Part shown: positions 17,922 through 27,575 of the stretch, one piece after another
Position numbering within the stretch: position 1 is the first letter of the stretch
How the letters are laid out: each line of letters begins with the position of its first letter
Assembly (NCBI RefSeq): GCF_000472705.1
Contig: NZ_AXAE01000016.1
Location: 152,605-216,604, forward strand
Direction: 5' to 3'
From: Mesorhizobium erdmanii USDA 3471
Lineage (GTDB): Bacteria > Pseudomonadota > Alphaproteobacteria > Rhizobiales > Rhizobiaceae
DNA: 64,000 nt
Position numbers and translations under genes: made by a program
Notes under the pieces: model-generated
The model's database searches: none
Seen by the model: only the letters and a program-made list of their open reading frames with translations
Told to the model about the DNA's origin: nothing

Positions 17922-19098
17922 ATGAACATCAAGAGCCTTCTTCTCGGCTCCGCTGCGGCCCTGATCGCAGTTTCCGGTGCGCGCGCCGCCGACGCCGTCG
18001 TCGTCGCCGAGCCGGAACCCGCTGAATACGTCAAGATCTGCGACGTCTACGGCGCCGGCTACTTCTACATCCCCGGCACCGAAACCTGCCTGCGCATCGG
18101 CGGCTATGTCCGTTATGACATCGGCGTGGGTGATATCGGCTCGTTCGATGGCGCGCGTACCTTTGACGTGCAGAGCGGCAAGGACCAGGCCACCTTTGAA
18201 AAGAACGCCCGCTTCACGCTGAAGACCTGGACCGGCCAGGAAACCGAGCTCGGTACGTTGAAGACCTATACCGAGACACGCTTCAACTTCGGCAACAACA
18301 ACGGCTATGGCGCCACCACCTTTGGCGATAGGACCGTCAACTCCGCGCACAACAAGGGCGTTTCGCTGAACTTCGCCTGGATCCAGCTCGGTGGTCTCCG
18401 CGTAGGTTAAGGACGAATCGGCGTTCGATACGTTCATCGGCTACGCAGGCAACGTCATCCAGGATACGATCGTTCCCTACGGCAACTTCGACACGAACGT
18501 GGTCCAGTACTACTTCGACGCCGGCAACGGCTTCTCGGCCGTGGTCTCGCTCGAAGAGGGCTCGGGCGCGGTTGGTACGATCGACAGCTATGTTCCGCAT
18601 GTCGTCGGCGGCGTGAAGTACACGCAGGGTTGGGGCGCCATCACCGGCGTTGTCGCTTACGACAGCAACTACGAATCGGTGGCCGGCAAGGCCCGCTTGG
18701 ACGTGAATGTGTCCAGTGCACTGTCGCTGTTCATCATGGGCGGCTACGGCTCTGACGGCAAGCTCAACGACGACTCGACCAACTTTGTCGCTGCTCACGG
18801 TCGCGGCTTCTACAAGCAGTGGGGCGGCAACTGGGCGTTCTGGGCTGGCGGCACGTATAAGTTCAACGAAAAGACCTCGTTCAACCTTCAGGTTTCGGGT
18901 GATCAGCTCAAGAACTACGGCGTGGCAGCTAACATCGCCTATGACGTCGTTCCCGGCTTCACCGTTACGGCGGAAGTTGATTACGACCACTATGGCAAGT
19001 TCGGTGATGTCACCACCGACCCGTCCAATGTCGACTGGACCGGTGCCGCCAAGAAAAACAGCGTCGGCGGTATCCTCCGCTTCCAGCGCTCGTTCTAA
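17922..19098 (+). pseudogene. Second Omp2b/RopA-type porin, frameshifted
   Basis: A homologue of the porin at 15877-16941. The first frame gives 163 residues ending GLRVG and then TAA (18408-18410). Dropping one T in GTAGGTTAAGGAC restores GLRVGKDESAFDTF and joins the second frame, which runs to RFQRSF at 19098; total length 1177 nt is 3n+1. Every barrel segment is otherwise conserved, so the lesion is recent or a sequence error. The start ATG at 17922 carries the same TGGAGGTCAGAAA leader as porin 1, and a good terminator follows. Confidence 0.88.
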
Positions 19099-19123
19099 CA
19101 GACTTCGCTTCGGCGAAAACCGG

Positions 19124-19150
19124 AACCCGGCGGGCAACCGCCGGGTTTTT
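19124..19150 (+). terminator. Rho-independent terminator of porin 2
   Basis: Perfect 10-bp stem AACCCGGCGG / CCGCCGGGTT, loop GCAA, followed by TTTCTTTT, 25 bp after the porin stop. Confidence 0.9.
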
Positions 19151-19503
19151 CTTTTCCGTTGGCAGGGTCCCTAGGTGCCGTCGCACAATGCTGCATTTGG
19201 GCATCCGCCCAACGTAGTCATCCTCGGCCTAGCAAAGCGTAGCGAAGGCACAAGGATTCCATGCGGCCGTTACCCCAGCCGAAGAACGCAGCCGAGCAGA
19301 AGTCCGCACCCAGCCGCACAAGCCCGAGGAGGACGAACTGACAGGCGCGTCGGCCGATCTTCATGCAGTAGGATTTTGCCACGCAAGCATTTTACCAAAC
19401 TTGGCGCCGCAAGAGGAAGTCCCAGAGGACGGAGCGAAGGCGAGTGACCACCGAGGTTAAATACATGAACTTAGGAAAGCCGGCGTAGGCTAGAATGTTC
19501 CGG
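19151..19503. other. Gene-free stretch between porin 2 and the sulfotransferase gene
   Basis: About 350 bp with no convincing gene. The text GTCATCCTCGGCC...GCGTAGCGAAGGC...AAGGATTCCATG (19218-19263) resembles, from memory, a repetitive intergenic sequence of Mesorhizobium genomes. The open frame at 19175-19447 has Arg/Ser-rich composition and no start signal, and is not called as a gene. Confidence 0.4.
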
Positions 19504-21183
19504 TCAAAGCTCAGCAAGATCGCCCAACGAATCAATTAACGGCTGGATCTCACTTCCGTAATTCTTCCATCGCCTCACGGATGACTTGTATATCGGTTGA
19601 CGAACCTGCCACCTGCTGTAGGTATTTACCGAGCTATCCCTCTCAAAAAAACGCAGACAGGCATCGTCCCAGAGCAGTCCGAGATAATCCATGAGCCGGC
19701 GAGACTGCTCCTCCTGATTTTCGATCAGCGTCTCATAGCAATTTTCGAAAATACGTCCGGGGAAAACCCTCTGCCAATGGCGCATCAAGCGATCATATTC
19801 CCTGTAGTAAAGTCCCAGCGTTTGAAGATCGGCACTGTAGCTGTGGGCTTTACTGAATTGCAGGACGAAGCAGGAGATGCAATTGTCAATGGCATCGCGG
19901 CGGCAATGAATGATACGCGCATTGGGGAAGAGAAGGAAGATGAGGCCGATCAGCTCGAAGTTGTGAGGCATCTTGTCGACTATACGAACGGCATCTGGTG
20001 CTCGCTCCCGCAGATAGGCAAGATGCTCCTCGGCTAAAGCCCTGGCCAGATCGTCAGTATTGTCGCTATCAATTCGCCGATGTTCACGCCGAAGCGGTTG
20101 CCGAGGCCAATACCCCATCGCTATTCGTCTAAGCTTGCTGAGCTCGCCCGCGCCATGGACATCGGGATGGCTGGCACAAATCTGCTCCGTCAGCGTCGTG
20201 CCCGAGCGAGGCATGCCGACAACGAATACCGGCACCTCCGAGGAATTGCCATAAGCGGCCATTGACGCCATCAGTTCCGGCGTGAACGTTTCGATCATGG
20301 CATCGACCCAACGACGGTAGTTTTCCAAGTCGAATTTATGACCGGTAGCTTGATTTGCCTTCTTGAAGTGCTCCATCGCCTCCTTGTAGCGACCAATGTC
20401 ATTGAGCACTTTCCCGGCCGCGTGATGAAGCGCTGCCGCACTCTCCGACCCGTGATCCGGGTCTCGAAGCTCTGCCAGGATTGCTGCGAGTTCCGGCGGC
20501 TCTTCCCTGTATTTCCGCGTATGTACAAGTGCGTTATACGCAGCCGGTAAAGAGATGCGCCGTTCTATCGCATTTTTCAGATGAACCGCCGCTTCGTCCA
20601 TACGTCCGAGGCCTGAAAGTGCGTGGGACAGCCCCATCCGGGCCGAAGAATGATCTGGCGCGAGTTTCAGCGCCTTCTCGAACAGCGGTAGCGCCATTTC
20701 CGCCTTGTCGAACGCGTTGTACGCATCACCCAAGGAGCACAGCGCTTCTACCAGATCCGGCTTGATGGCCAAGGCGTACTCAATGTGCCGGATCGCAGGC
20801 GAAAACTCGCTCACCTTGAGATAGGCTTCCCCCAAGCTAAGGTGGTAAAAGGGGTTACGAGGCTCTGCTCGCACCGCTCGAGCAAAATACCGCAAAGCCT
20901 TTTCGTCATCGAACCCGAGCCCCATCGTCCCCAGCATATACAGCGCTAGCGGATGTTCGGGCGTCCGCGCCAGAACCGTGAGGCAAAGTTCCTCGGCTTC
21001 GGGCAGTTGTTCGGCCTACCGCAGTTCCAGGGCCTGCCTCAACAGCATGTCGTCAGCATGCGTGCGGGACATGGCGATCGTTGGCGGTTGGGCTTTCGGA
21101 AGCGCGGCTGTCAGCGATACAGCCTTCTTCGCCGATTGGGTCTTGAGGTGCTTTGCCCAAGCGGGCGGCAGTCGGTTGCTCAT
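19504..21183 (-). pseudogene. TPR-sulfotransferase protein with in-frame amber stop
   Basis: From ATG 21183 the frame reads 55 codons, meets TAG at 21018-21016 (ELR-stop-AEQLPEAEEL) and then continues open to 19504, for 559 codons in all. Residues about 60-250 are TPR repeats (ARTPEHPLALYMLG, FYHLSLGEAYLK, EALCSLGDAYNAFDKAE). The rest is a sulfotransferase domain with the PAPS 5'-phosphosulfate loop GMPRSGTTLTEQ and the 3'-phosphate motif RIIHCRRDAIDNCIS. Both catalytic motifs are intact. The first ATG after the stop (20937) has no ribosome-binding site and falls inside a TPR. It is either a recent nonsense mutant or read through. Confidence 0.82.
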
Positions 21184-21339
21184 CCTGTCTCGCTAGCAAA
21201 AGGGTGCGGGAGAATCCAGCAAATCCGACGTGATGCCGGCTTTCCAGGCACGCCACATTCCCTGCCGGCGGCTCCTCCGAGCTTGCGCCAGCCATCTGGT
21301 CACGCTAGCAAGAAGTCCCTTTCCACGCGAGCTTCCGCC

Positions 21340-22452
21340 ATGCGTCCGCGCCCTCCCCTCTCCCCGCTCATCGCAGCGCTGCCCTCGACCGTGCCGTTTG
21401 TCGGCCCGGAAGCGCAGGAGCGCGAACGCGGGCGGGCTTTTCGCGCCCGCATCGGTGCCAATGAGAGCAGTTTTGGTCCTTCGCCGCGCGTCATCGCCCG
21501 CATGGAGAGTGTCGCGCGCGACCAATGGATGTATTGCGATCCCGACAATTTCGATCTGAAGGTCGCGGCTGCCGCGCATCACGACGTGGCCGTCGAGAAC
21601 GTCGTTGTCGGCGAAGGCATCGACGGCCTGCTCAGCCTGGTCGCGCGCATGTATGTGGCGCCCGGCGATGCCGTGGTCACCTCGCTCGGCGCCTATCCGA
21701 CCTTCAACTTCCATATCGCCGGCGTCGGCGGGCGGCTGGTGACCGTCGCTTACGAGAACGATCGCGAGAGCCTGGATGGTTTGCTCGCGGCGGCCGTCAG
21801 GGAAAAGGCACCTCTGGTCTATCTGTCCAACCCGGACAACCCGATGGGCAGTTGGTGGGAAGCGGGCGAAATCATCCGCTTCATCGAGGCGCTGCCGGAG
21901 ACCACGATGCTGGTGCTCGACGAGGCCTATGGCGAACTGGGTCCGGCCTCGGCCCTGCCGCCGATCGATATTTCCCGGCCGAATGTCATCCGCATGCGAA
22001 CCTTTTCAAAGGCTTATGGGCTTGCCGGCATACGCTGCGGCTATGCCGTAGCGGAGGCGGAAGTGATCCGCGACTTCGAAAAAATCCGCAACCATTACGG
22101 CGTCAGCCGCATGGCGCAGATTGCCGGCGTCGAGGCACTCGCCGACCAGGCCTATCTCGAGACGGTGGTGGCGCGGGTGGCTGCCGGGCGCCGGCGCATC
22201 GCTGAGATCGCCCAGCAGAACGGTTTGACGCCGCTGGCCTCCGCAACCAATTTCGTCACCATCGATTGCGGCCAAGACGGCGCCTTCGCGTTGAAGATAC
22301 TGCAGGGGCTGTTGTCGCGCGACGTGTTCATCCGCAAGCCGATGGCGCCGGGGCTCGACCGCTGCATCCGCGTCAGCGTCGGCCTCGACCACGAGCTGGA
22401 TATTTTTGCCGAGGAACTGCCTGGCGCGCTGGCGGCGGCGCGGGGGAACTAG
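21340..22452 (+). CDS. PLP-dependent aminotransferase (HisC-like, class I/II)
   Basis: A 370-aa fold-type I aminotransferase related to histidinol-phosphate aminotransferase. It shows GEGIDGLLSLVARMY, YLSNPDNPMGS (Asn/Asp near the cofactor), VLDEAYGE and the Schiff-base lysine in TFSKAYGLAGIRCGYA, with the C-terminal IRVSVG arginine that binds the substrate carboxylate. ATG 21340 begins at the family N-terminus; the open frame upstream is antisense to the sulfotransferase gene. It stands outside a his operon, so an aromatic or other substrate is possible. Its 3' end overlaps marR by 4 bp. Confidence 0.88.
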   Translation: MRPRPPLSPLIAALPSTVPFVGPEAQERERGRAFRARIGANESSFGPSPRVIARMESVARDQWMYCDPDNFDLKVAAAAHHDVAVENVVVGEGIDGLLSLVARMYVAPGDAVVTSLGAYPTFNFHIAGVGGRLVTVAYENDRESLDGLLAAAVREKAPLVYLSNPDNPMGSWWEAGEIIRFIEALPETTMLVLDEAYGELGPASALPPIDISRPNVIRMRTFSKAYGLAGIRCGYAVAEAEVIRDFEKIRNHYGVSRMAQIAGVEALADQAYLETVVARVAAGRRRIAEIAQQNGLTPLASATNFVTIDCGQDGAFALKILQGLLSRDVFIRKPMAPGLDRCIRVSVGLDHELDIFAEELPGALAAARGN

Positions 22453-22979
22453 GCTATTTCGGAGCGCTCAGATGCTGGCGCTCCGCCCAGCAACTGCCTG
22501 GCGCGCGCCAATATATCCGACAACTCGGCGGCTTCCTCGTCGCCCAGATCCGCAGTCAGGCGGGCGACATCGCGATCCGCGGCCGCCTGGAGTGCGGCGA
22601 GCGCAGCCTGACCGCGTAAGGTAAGGGCGAGGAGACGCCGGCGCGAAGCATCGGGGCCGGCACGCGCGTCTATCAGGCCGGCGGCAGAGAATTTTCGAAG
22701 GATTCTCATGATGTAGGCCGGATCCAGCCGGAGTTCCCGGGCGATATCGGACACGGCTGGTGCGAAATCGATTTGAAGCGCCCGCGCCAGAAAGCCTGCC
22801 GGACCGCCAGGATTGGCGGCAAAATGGCCAGGTCGTCGGCCCAGTTCGAACAGCACCCGCGCCTCGGTCAGCGTGTAGGCGCTGTGCGTCAAGGTCTCGT
22901 CGAGCAGCCCGATCAGGCCGGTATAGAACCGGTTGAAGCCACGGATATTGCTGACCAAAGCTTTCCGATCTTCTGGCAT
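22449..22979 (-). CDS. MarR-family transcriptional regulator
   Basis: A 176-aa winged-helix regulator. The DNA-binding region includes APAVSDIARELRLDPAYIMRILRKFSAAGLIDA followed by the wing DASRRRLLALTLRG, read here as two adjoining pieces at about residues 73-120. N- and C-terminal helices would form the dimer interface. It is convergent with the aminotransferase gene, and divergent from acylphosphatase with about 184 bp between, so either side may be its target. The ligand is unknown. Confidence 0.85.
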   Translation of the reverse strand: MPEDRKALVSNIRGFNRFYTGLIGLLDETLTHSAYTLTEARVLFELGRRPGHFAANPGGPAGFLARALQIDFAPAVSDIARELRLDPAYIMRILRKFSAAGLIDARAGPDASRRRLLALTLRGQAALAALQAAADRDVARLTADLGDEEAAELSDILARARQLLGGAPASERSEIA

Positions 22980-23163
22980 GTCAGACGCCCAGGAAGGTTG
23001 CCACGTGCCGGATCATCGCAAAAAAGTTGACTTAGTCAATTATTTTTTGGGGCGAGCCAGCTATTCACGCACACACCTAGCTAGCTCATATTCGATACCC
23101 TCCCCCCCTCATGCCGGTTGCCTTCGCTCGATCCTGCGCCAGACTCTATGCAAGGAGCGCGCC

Positions 23164-23448
23164 ATGAACGATCGGAAAAGGGCGGTGCAGGCCCGCGTAT
23201 ACGGCAAGGTGCAGGGCGTCGGCTACAGGATCTGGGCGCGAGGCGAGGCGACGGGATTTGGGCTGGTGGGCTGGGTGCGCAACGAGAGAGACGGTTCTGT
23301 AACGGCATGGCTTGCCGGCGCCGACGCCGCGGTTTCCGTCATGATCGAACGTCTTTGGCAAGGCCCGCAGGGCGCTTCGGTCGCACGGATCGATGTCGAC
23401 GAGATCGAGACCTGGACCGCGCCTGGCGACTTCAGGGTCGTCGCTTAA
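23164..23448 (+). CDS. acyP: Acylphosphatase
   Basis: Small enzyme hydrolysing acyl phosphates such as 1,3-bisphosphoglycerate. The 94-aa product has the phosphate-binding loop YGKVQGVGYRIWA with the catalytic Arg, and the conserved Asn in GWVRNERDGSV. The ATG at 23164 has AAGGAG seven bases upstream. It precedes the TetR gene by 84 bp, with a probable operator in between. Confidence 0.94.
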   Translation: MNDRKRAVQARVYGKVQGVGYRIWARGEATGFGLVGWVRNERDGSVTAWLAGADAAVSVMIERLWQGPQGASVARIDVDEIETWTAPGDFRVVA

Positions 23449-23490
23449 GCGCATTCGCGCCACTTGAATTCGACGGGCACCCTTGAATTA

Positions 23491-23508
23491 ATTGAACGTT
23501 CGTTTTAT
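23491..23508. promoter_or_regulatory. Probable TetR operator (autoregulation)
   Basis: ATTGAACGTTCGTTTTAT is an imperfect dyad around the perfect core GAACGTTC, 24 bp before the TetR start. TetR-family regulators of acyl-CoA catabolism commonly bind such AACGTT-centred sites. No second copy was seen before isovaleryl-CoA dehydrogenase. Confidence 0.55.
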
Positions 23509-23532
23509 TATCCTCGCCCTAACGAGGCTGGT

Positions 23533-24192
23533 ATGGCGCGCACCACGGGATCCGACGGCGAACGAACCGAAGCGGCTGTCCGCGAAGCGGCGGTCAACCT
23601 GATCGCGCGCTACGGCTACGAGGCAATGTCGATGCGCCAGCTGGCCTCCGAGGTCGGCGTGCAGGCGGCCGCGCTCTACCGCTATTTCCCGACCAAGGAA
23701 GACCTGCTGTTCACCCTGATGCGCGAGCACATGCAGGGGCTTCGCGAGGCCTGGGAACGCATCAAGCCAACCGGCGCCGATCCGACGCAGCAGCTTGCGG
23801 CCTATCTGCGCAATCACATCGCTTTCCACATCGAGCGCCGGCACGCCACGCACGTCTCGAACATGGAGTTGCGCAGCCTGTCGCCCGACAGGCTGACACA
23901 GATCCTGCGCATGCGCACGGCCTATGAGAAGGAACTGCGCGGCATCCTGCGTGATGGCGCCGAAGCGGGTATCTTCAACGTCGAGGACACCGGCCTGACG
24001 GCCATGGCGCTGATCCAGATGATGACCGGCGTCATCGTGTGGTTCCGGCCCGGCGAGCGGCTTTCGGTCCCTGAAGTAACGGCGACATATCTTTCAATGA
24101 CAATGCGGCTCGTCGGCGCGAAGATCGCTGACAGCGCCGCGCGTCCATCGGACGCACAAAGGACGCTGTCCCACTTTAGTTTTCGCGCATGA
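23533..24192 (+). CDS. TetR/AcrR-family regulator of the leucine-degradation operon
   Basis: A 219-aa regulator with an N-terminal helix-turn-helix (AVNLIARYGYEAMSMRQLAS and EVGVQAAALYRYFPTKEDLL) and a C-terminal ligand domain of the AcrR/TetR_C type (residues about 80-200). It lies 54 bp upstream of isovaleryl-CoA dehydrogenase in the same direction, with only a palindromic repeat between. Regulation of the downstream operon by an acyl-CoA ligand is therefore likely but inferred. The last seven codons run into the repeat region. Confidence 0.88.
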   Translation: MARTTGSDGERTEAAVREAAVNLIARYGYEAMSMRQLASEVGVQAAALYRYFPTKEDLLFTLMREHMQGLREAWERIKPTGADPTQQLAAYLRNHIAFHIERRHATHVSNMELRSLSPDRLTQILRMRTAYEKELRGILRDGAEAGIFNVEDTGLTAMALIQMMTGVIVWFRPGERLSVPEVTATYLSMTMRLVGAKIADSAARPSDAQRTLSHFSFRA

Positions 24193-24230
24193 TCCCTTCC
24201 GAAAATCGAAGTCGATTTTCGGGGTCATGC
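24187..24230. repeat. 45-bp-type palindromic repeat, copy 3 (44 bp)
   Basis: Arms GCATGATCCC / GGGGTCATGC around TTCCGAAAATCGA / TCGATTTTCGG, an almost perfect palindrome. It sits between tetR and ivd and overlaps the tetR stop codon. The hairpin could weaken read-through from tetR into the operon. Confidence 0.85.
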
Positions 24231-24246
24231 GCCACGGAGGAAAAGC

Positions 24247-25410
24247 ATGTACACGAACACGCTCAGCTTCGGGCATGACGAGGATATCGAGGCGCTGCGC
24301 GATCTGGTGCGGCGCTTCGCACAGGACAAAATCGCGCCGATCGCCGGTGATATCGATCGACAAAACGAATTTCCGGCACATCTGTGGCGCGAGCTCGGCG
24401 GGCTCGGCCTGCTCGGCATCACCGCCGATCCCGATTTCGGCGGCAGCGGCATGGGCTATCTCGCCCACGTGATCGCGGTGGAAGAGATTTCCCGCGCCTC
24501 GGCTTCGGTCGGCCTCTCCTACGGCGCCCATTCCAACCTGTGCGTCAACCAGATCAACCGCTGGGCTACGCCGGCGCAGAAGGAGAAATTCCTGCCGCCG
24601 CTCTGCTCGGGCGAACGCGTCGGCGCGCTGGCGATGTCGGAATCCGGCGCCGGCTCCGACGTCGTCTCGCTCAAGCTGCGCGCCGAAAAGCGCAATGACC
24701 GCTATGTGCTCAACGGCACCAAGATGTGGATCACCAACGGGCCGGACGCCGACACGCTGGTCGTCTACGCCAAGACCGATCCGGAGCGGAAGTCGCGCGG
24801 CATCACCGCCTTCATCGTCGAGAAGGCGATGACAGGGTTCTCCGTGGCGCAAAAACTCGACAAGCTCGGCATGCGCGGCTCCAACACCGGGGAGTTGGTA
24901 TTCGCAGATGTCGAAGTGCCGTTCGACAATGTGCTGCATGAGGAAGGGCGCGGCGTCGAGGTGCTGATGTCGGGCCTCGACTATGAGCGCACCGTGCTTG
25001 CCGGCGGCCCGATCGGCCTGATGGCCGCGTGCCTCGACGTGGCGATCCCCTACGTCCACGAACGCAAGCAGTTCGGCCAGCCGATCGGCGAGTTCCAGCT
25101 CGTGCAAGGCAAGCTGGCCGACATGTACACGGTGATGAACGCCGCGCGCGCCTATGTCTATGCCGTCGCCGCCGCCTGTGATCGCGGCCAGACCACCCGC
25201 AAGGACGCCGCCGGCTGCGTGCTGTTTGCCGCCGAAAAGGCAACGCAGATGGCGCTCGACGCCCTCCAACTGCTTGGCGGCAACGGCTATATCAACGACT
25301 ATCCGACCGGCCGGCTGTTGCGCGATGCCAAGCTTTACGAAATCGGCGCCGGCACGAGCGAAATCCGGCGCTGGCTTATCGGCCGCGAGATCATGGCGGA
25401 GGGGGTATAG
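24247..25410 (+). CDS. ivd: Isovaleryl-CoA dehydrogenase
   Basis: FAD enzyme oxidising isovaleryl-CoA to 3-methylcrotonyl-CoA in leucine breakdown; electrons go to ETF. The 387-aa product has the acyl-CoA dehydrogenase blocks [12 protein letters not shown] (residues 128-139), [17 protein letters not shown] and LQLLGGNGY. The catalytic base is Glu247 in [13 protein letters not shown], the position typical of isovaleryl-CoA dehydrogenases rather than the C-terminal Glu of most acyl-CoA dehydrogenases. ATG at 24247 has GGAGGAAA upstream. Its stop lies 1 bp before the mccB ATG. Confidence 0.95.
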   Translation: MYTNTLSFGHDEDIEALRDLVRRFAQDKIAPIAGDIDRQNEFPAHLWRELGGLGLLGITADPDFGGSGMGYLAHVIAVEEISRASASVGLSYGAHSNLCVNQINRWATPAQKEKFLPPLCSGERVGALAMSESGAGSDVVSLKLRAEKRNDRYVLNGTKMWITNGPDADTLVVYAKTDPERKSRGITAFIVEKAMTGFSVAQKLDKLGMRGSNTGELVFADVEVPFDNVLHEEGRGVEVLMSGLDYERTVLAGGPIGLMAACLDVAIPYVHERKQFGQPIGEFQLVQGKLADMYTVMNAARAYVYAVAAACDRGQTTRKDAAGCVLFAAEKATQMALDALQLLGGNGYINDYPTGRLLRDAKLYEIGAGTSEIRRWLIGREIMAEGV

Positions 25411-25411
25411 A

Positions 25412-27019
25412 ATGGCCATCTTGCAGACCCAGATCTCCCCCTCCTCAGACACCTTTCGCGCCAACGCCGAGCGGATGCGCGCGCTGGTGGCCGACATCGC
25501 CGAAAAGGCCGCGAGCGTCGAGCGCGGCGGCTCGGACGAGGCGCGCGAGCGCCACATTTCGCGCGGCAAGCTGCTGCCGCGCGAGCGCCTGGCGCAATTG
25601 CTCGACACCGGCTCGCCCTTCCTCGAGATCGGCCAGTTTGCGGCGTGGTCGATGTATGGCGAGGAGATTTCCTCGGCCGGCATGATCGCCGGCGTTGGCC
25701 GTGTCGAAGGCACCGAGGTGATGGTCGTCGTCAACGATGCCACGGTGAAGGGAGGCACCTACTACCCGCTGACGGTGAAGAAGCATCTGCGCGCGCAAGA
25801 GATCGCGCTGCAGAACAATCTGCCCTGCATCTATCTGGTCGACAGCGGCGGCGCCAACCTGCCCAACCAGGACGAGGTGTTTCCCGATCGCGAGCATTTC
25901 GGCCGCATCTTCTACAACCAGGCCAACATGTCGGCCGCCGGCATTCCACAGATCGCCTGCGTCATGGGTTCCTGCACCGCGGGCGGCGCCTACGTGCCGG
26001 CGATGTCGGACGAGACGATCATGGTGCGCAACCAGGCGACCATTTTTCTCGGCGGACCGCCGCTGGTGAAGGCGGCCACCGGCGAGGACGTCAGTGCCGA
26101 GGATCTGGGCGGGGCGGACGTCCACACAAGGCTTTCCGGCGTTGCCGACCATTATGCGATGGATGACGAACATGCGCTCGCCATCTGCCGCCGCATCGTC
26201 AAAAACCTGAATCGGAACAAGACCGTAAGTCTAAACTTACAAAAATCGATTCCACCACTTCATCCGGAGGATGAGCTTTACGGCGTGGTGCCGACCGACC
26301 TGCGTCAGCCCTATGATGTGCGCGAGGTGATCGCGCGCCTCGCCGACGGATCCGAATTCGACGAGTTCAAGCAGAATTACGGCACCACGCTGATCACCGG
26401 CTTTGCCCATCTCCACGGCATGCCGGTCGGTATCATCGCCAACAATGGCGTGCTGTTTTCCGAAAGCGCGCTGAAGGGCGCGCATTTCATCGAGCTGTGC
26501 TGCCAGCGCCGGATTCCGCTGGTATTCCTGCAGAACATCACCGGCTTCATGGTCGGCAGGAAATACGAGGCCGGCGGCATCGCCAAGGACGGCGCCAAGC
26601 TGGTGATGGCGGTTGCCACCGCGAGAGTACCGAAAGTGACGGTCATCATCGGCGGTTCGTTCGGTGCCGGCAATTATGGCATGTGCGGCCGGGCCTATTC
26701 GCCGCGCTTCCTGTGGATGTGGCCGAATGCGCGCATCTCGGTGATGGGCGGCGAGCAGGCGGCGACCGTGCTCGCCATGGTCAAGCGCGAAGGCATCGAG
26801 CGCAAAGGGGGCGAATGGAGCGCCGACGAGGAAGCGAAATTCAGGAAGCCGATCCTGATGAAATACGAGCATGAGGGCCATCCGCTCTACTCGTCCGCCC
26901 GCCTGTGGGATGACGGCATCATCGATCCGGCCAAGACGCGCGAAGTTCTGGCGCTCAGCCTGTCCGCCACGCTAAACGCCGAGACCGGGGAGACACGCTT
27001 CGGCGTGTTCAGGATGTGA
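25412..27019 (+). CDS. mccB: 3-Methylcrotonyl-CoA carboxylase, beta subunit
   Basis: Carboxyltransferase subunit that carboxylates 3-methylcrotonyl-CoA to 3-methylglutaconyl-CoA. The 535-aa product has N- and C-terminal crotonase-like halves with oxyanion-hole glycines ([30 protein letters not shown]) and the branch-specific [16 protein letters not shown] 25412 follows GGAGGGGG at the end of ivd. It forms a complex with the biotinylated alpha subunit encoded 557 bp downstream, with a small secreted-protein gene in between. Confidence 0.95.
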   Translation: MAILQTQISPSSDTFRANAERMRALVADIAEKAASVERGGSDEARERHISRGKLLPRERLAQLLDTGSPFLEIGQFAAWSMYGEEISSAGMIAGVGRVEGTEVMVVVNDATVKGGTYYPLTVKKHLRAQEIALQNNLPCIYLVDSGGANLPNQDEVFPDREHFGRIFYNQANMSAAGIPQIACVMGSCTAGGAYVPAMSDETIMVRNQATIFLGGPPLVKAATGEDVSAEDLGGADVHTRLSGVADHYAMDDEHALAICRRIVKNLNRNKTVSLNLQKSIPPLHPEDELYGVVPTDLRQPYDVREVIARLADGSEFDEFKQNYGTTLITGFAHLHGMPVGIIANNGVLFSESALKGAHFIELCCQRRIPLVFLQNITGFMVGRKYEAGGIAKDGAKLVMAVATARVPKVTVIIGGSFGAGNYGMCGRAYSPRFLWMWPNARISVMGGEQAATVLAMVKREGIERKGGEWSADEEAKFRKPILMKYEHEGHPLYSSARLWDDGIIDPAKTREVLALSLSATLNAETGETRFGVFRM

Positions 27020-27151
27020 CGATGACCGCCATGGATGAGATCGTCCGCCCGCTCACAAAATTGCGAGCCGCCTTCGCAGTACTGGCGGCGACGGAGGATA
27101 TTCGCTACGGCTTATGCTTTGGCGGCACCGTGCAATGGGGATTGGGTGGAA

Positions 27152-27526
27152 ATGAAACTGCAATATTTTCCGAAGGCATTCGCCTCAATACTTGCCGCAC
27201 TTCTTATATTCTCGGCATCCGGCGCGGGCGCGGGCGTATCCCTGGCGGGAAGCGAAGGGGACAGGCGTTTCCCACCGTCTTTGAACGGCGACCCGAAGTC
27301 GCCATGCACCAAGGCATACAAAGCCTATGTCGCGGCCAGCGGCCATTCGGCCTACGCCACCACGCCGTATTCAAGAGTGGTCTCGCTCTACATCCTGTGC
27401 GGCGCGCGGCTGAATGCACCGTCGCAAAAGGTGGAGGAAGAACTGGCGATGAAATCCTGCCAGGCCACGCGCGCGCACTACAAGGTGACGAATGGCGGCG
27501 GCTGCGAGATCGCGGCGTCGAAGTAA
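27152..27526 (+). CDS. Small secreted protein with four cysteines, unknown function
   Basis: A 124-aa protein with a clear Sec signal peptide (basic MKLQYFPKAF, hydrophobic core to about residue 22, small residues before cleavage near 27). The mature part has exactly four cysteines (52, 83, 103, 118), consistent with two disulfides. ATG 27152 has GGTGGA upstream. It lies between mccB and mccA, both cytosolic, so its position is surprising. I recognise no family. The overlapping frame from 27022 has low-complexity Arg-rich composition and is rejected. Confidence 0.72.
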   Translation: MKLQYFPKAFASILAALLIFSASGAGAGVSLAGSEGDRRFPPSLNGDPKSPCTKAYKAYVAASGHSAYATTPYSRVVSLYILCGARLNAPSQKVEEELAMKSCQATRAHYKVTNGGGCEIAASK

Positions 27527-27575
27527 GCAGGCGCCTGCCGAACTGGTGCCGCTTGCCGCGAAACGGGGAGGCTCC

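Noticed and set aside
19175..19447. A 90-codon frame between porin 2 and the sulfotransferase gene
   Set aside because: Composition is Arg/Ser/Pro-rich with no ribosome-binding site; the DNA looks like a decayed intergenic repeat.
20937..20939. ATG at 20937 as the true start of the sulfotransferase protein
   Set aside because: There is no ribosome-binding site, and TPR-like coding sequence continues upstream through the TAG to an ATG at 21183.
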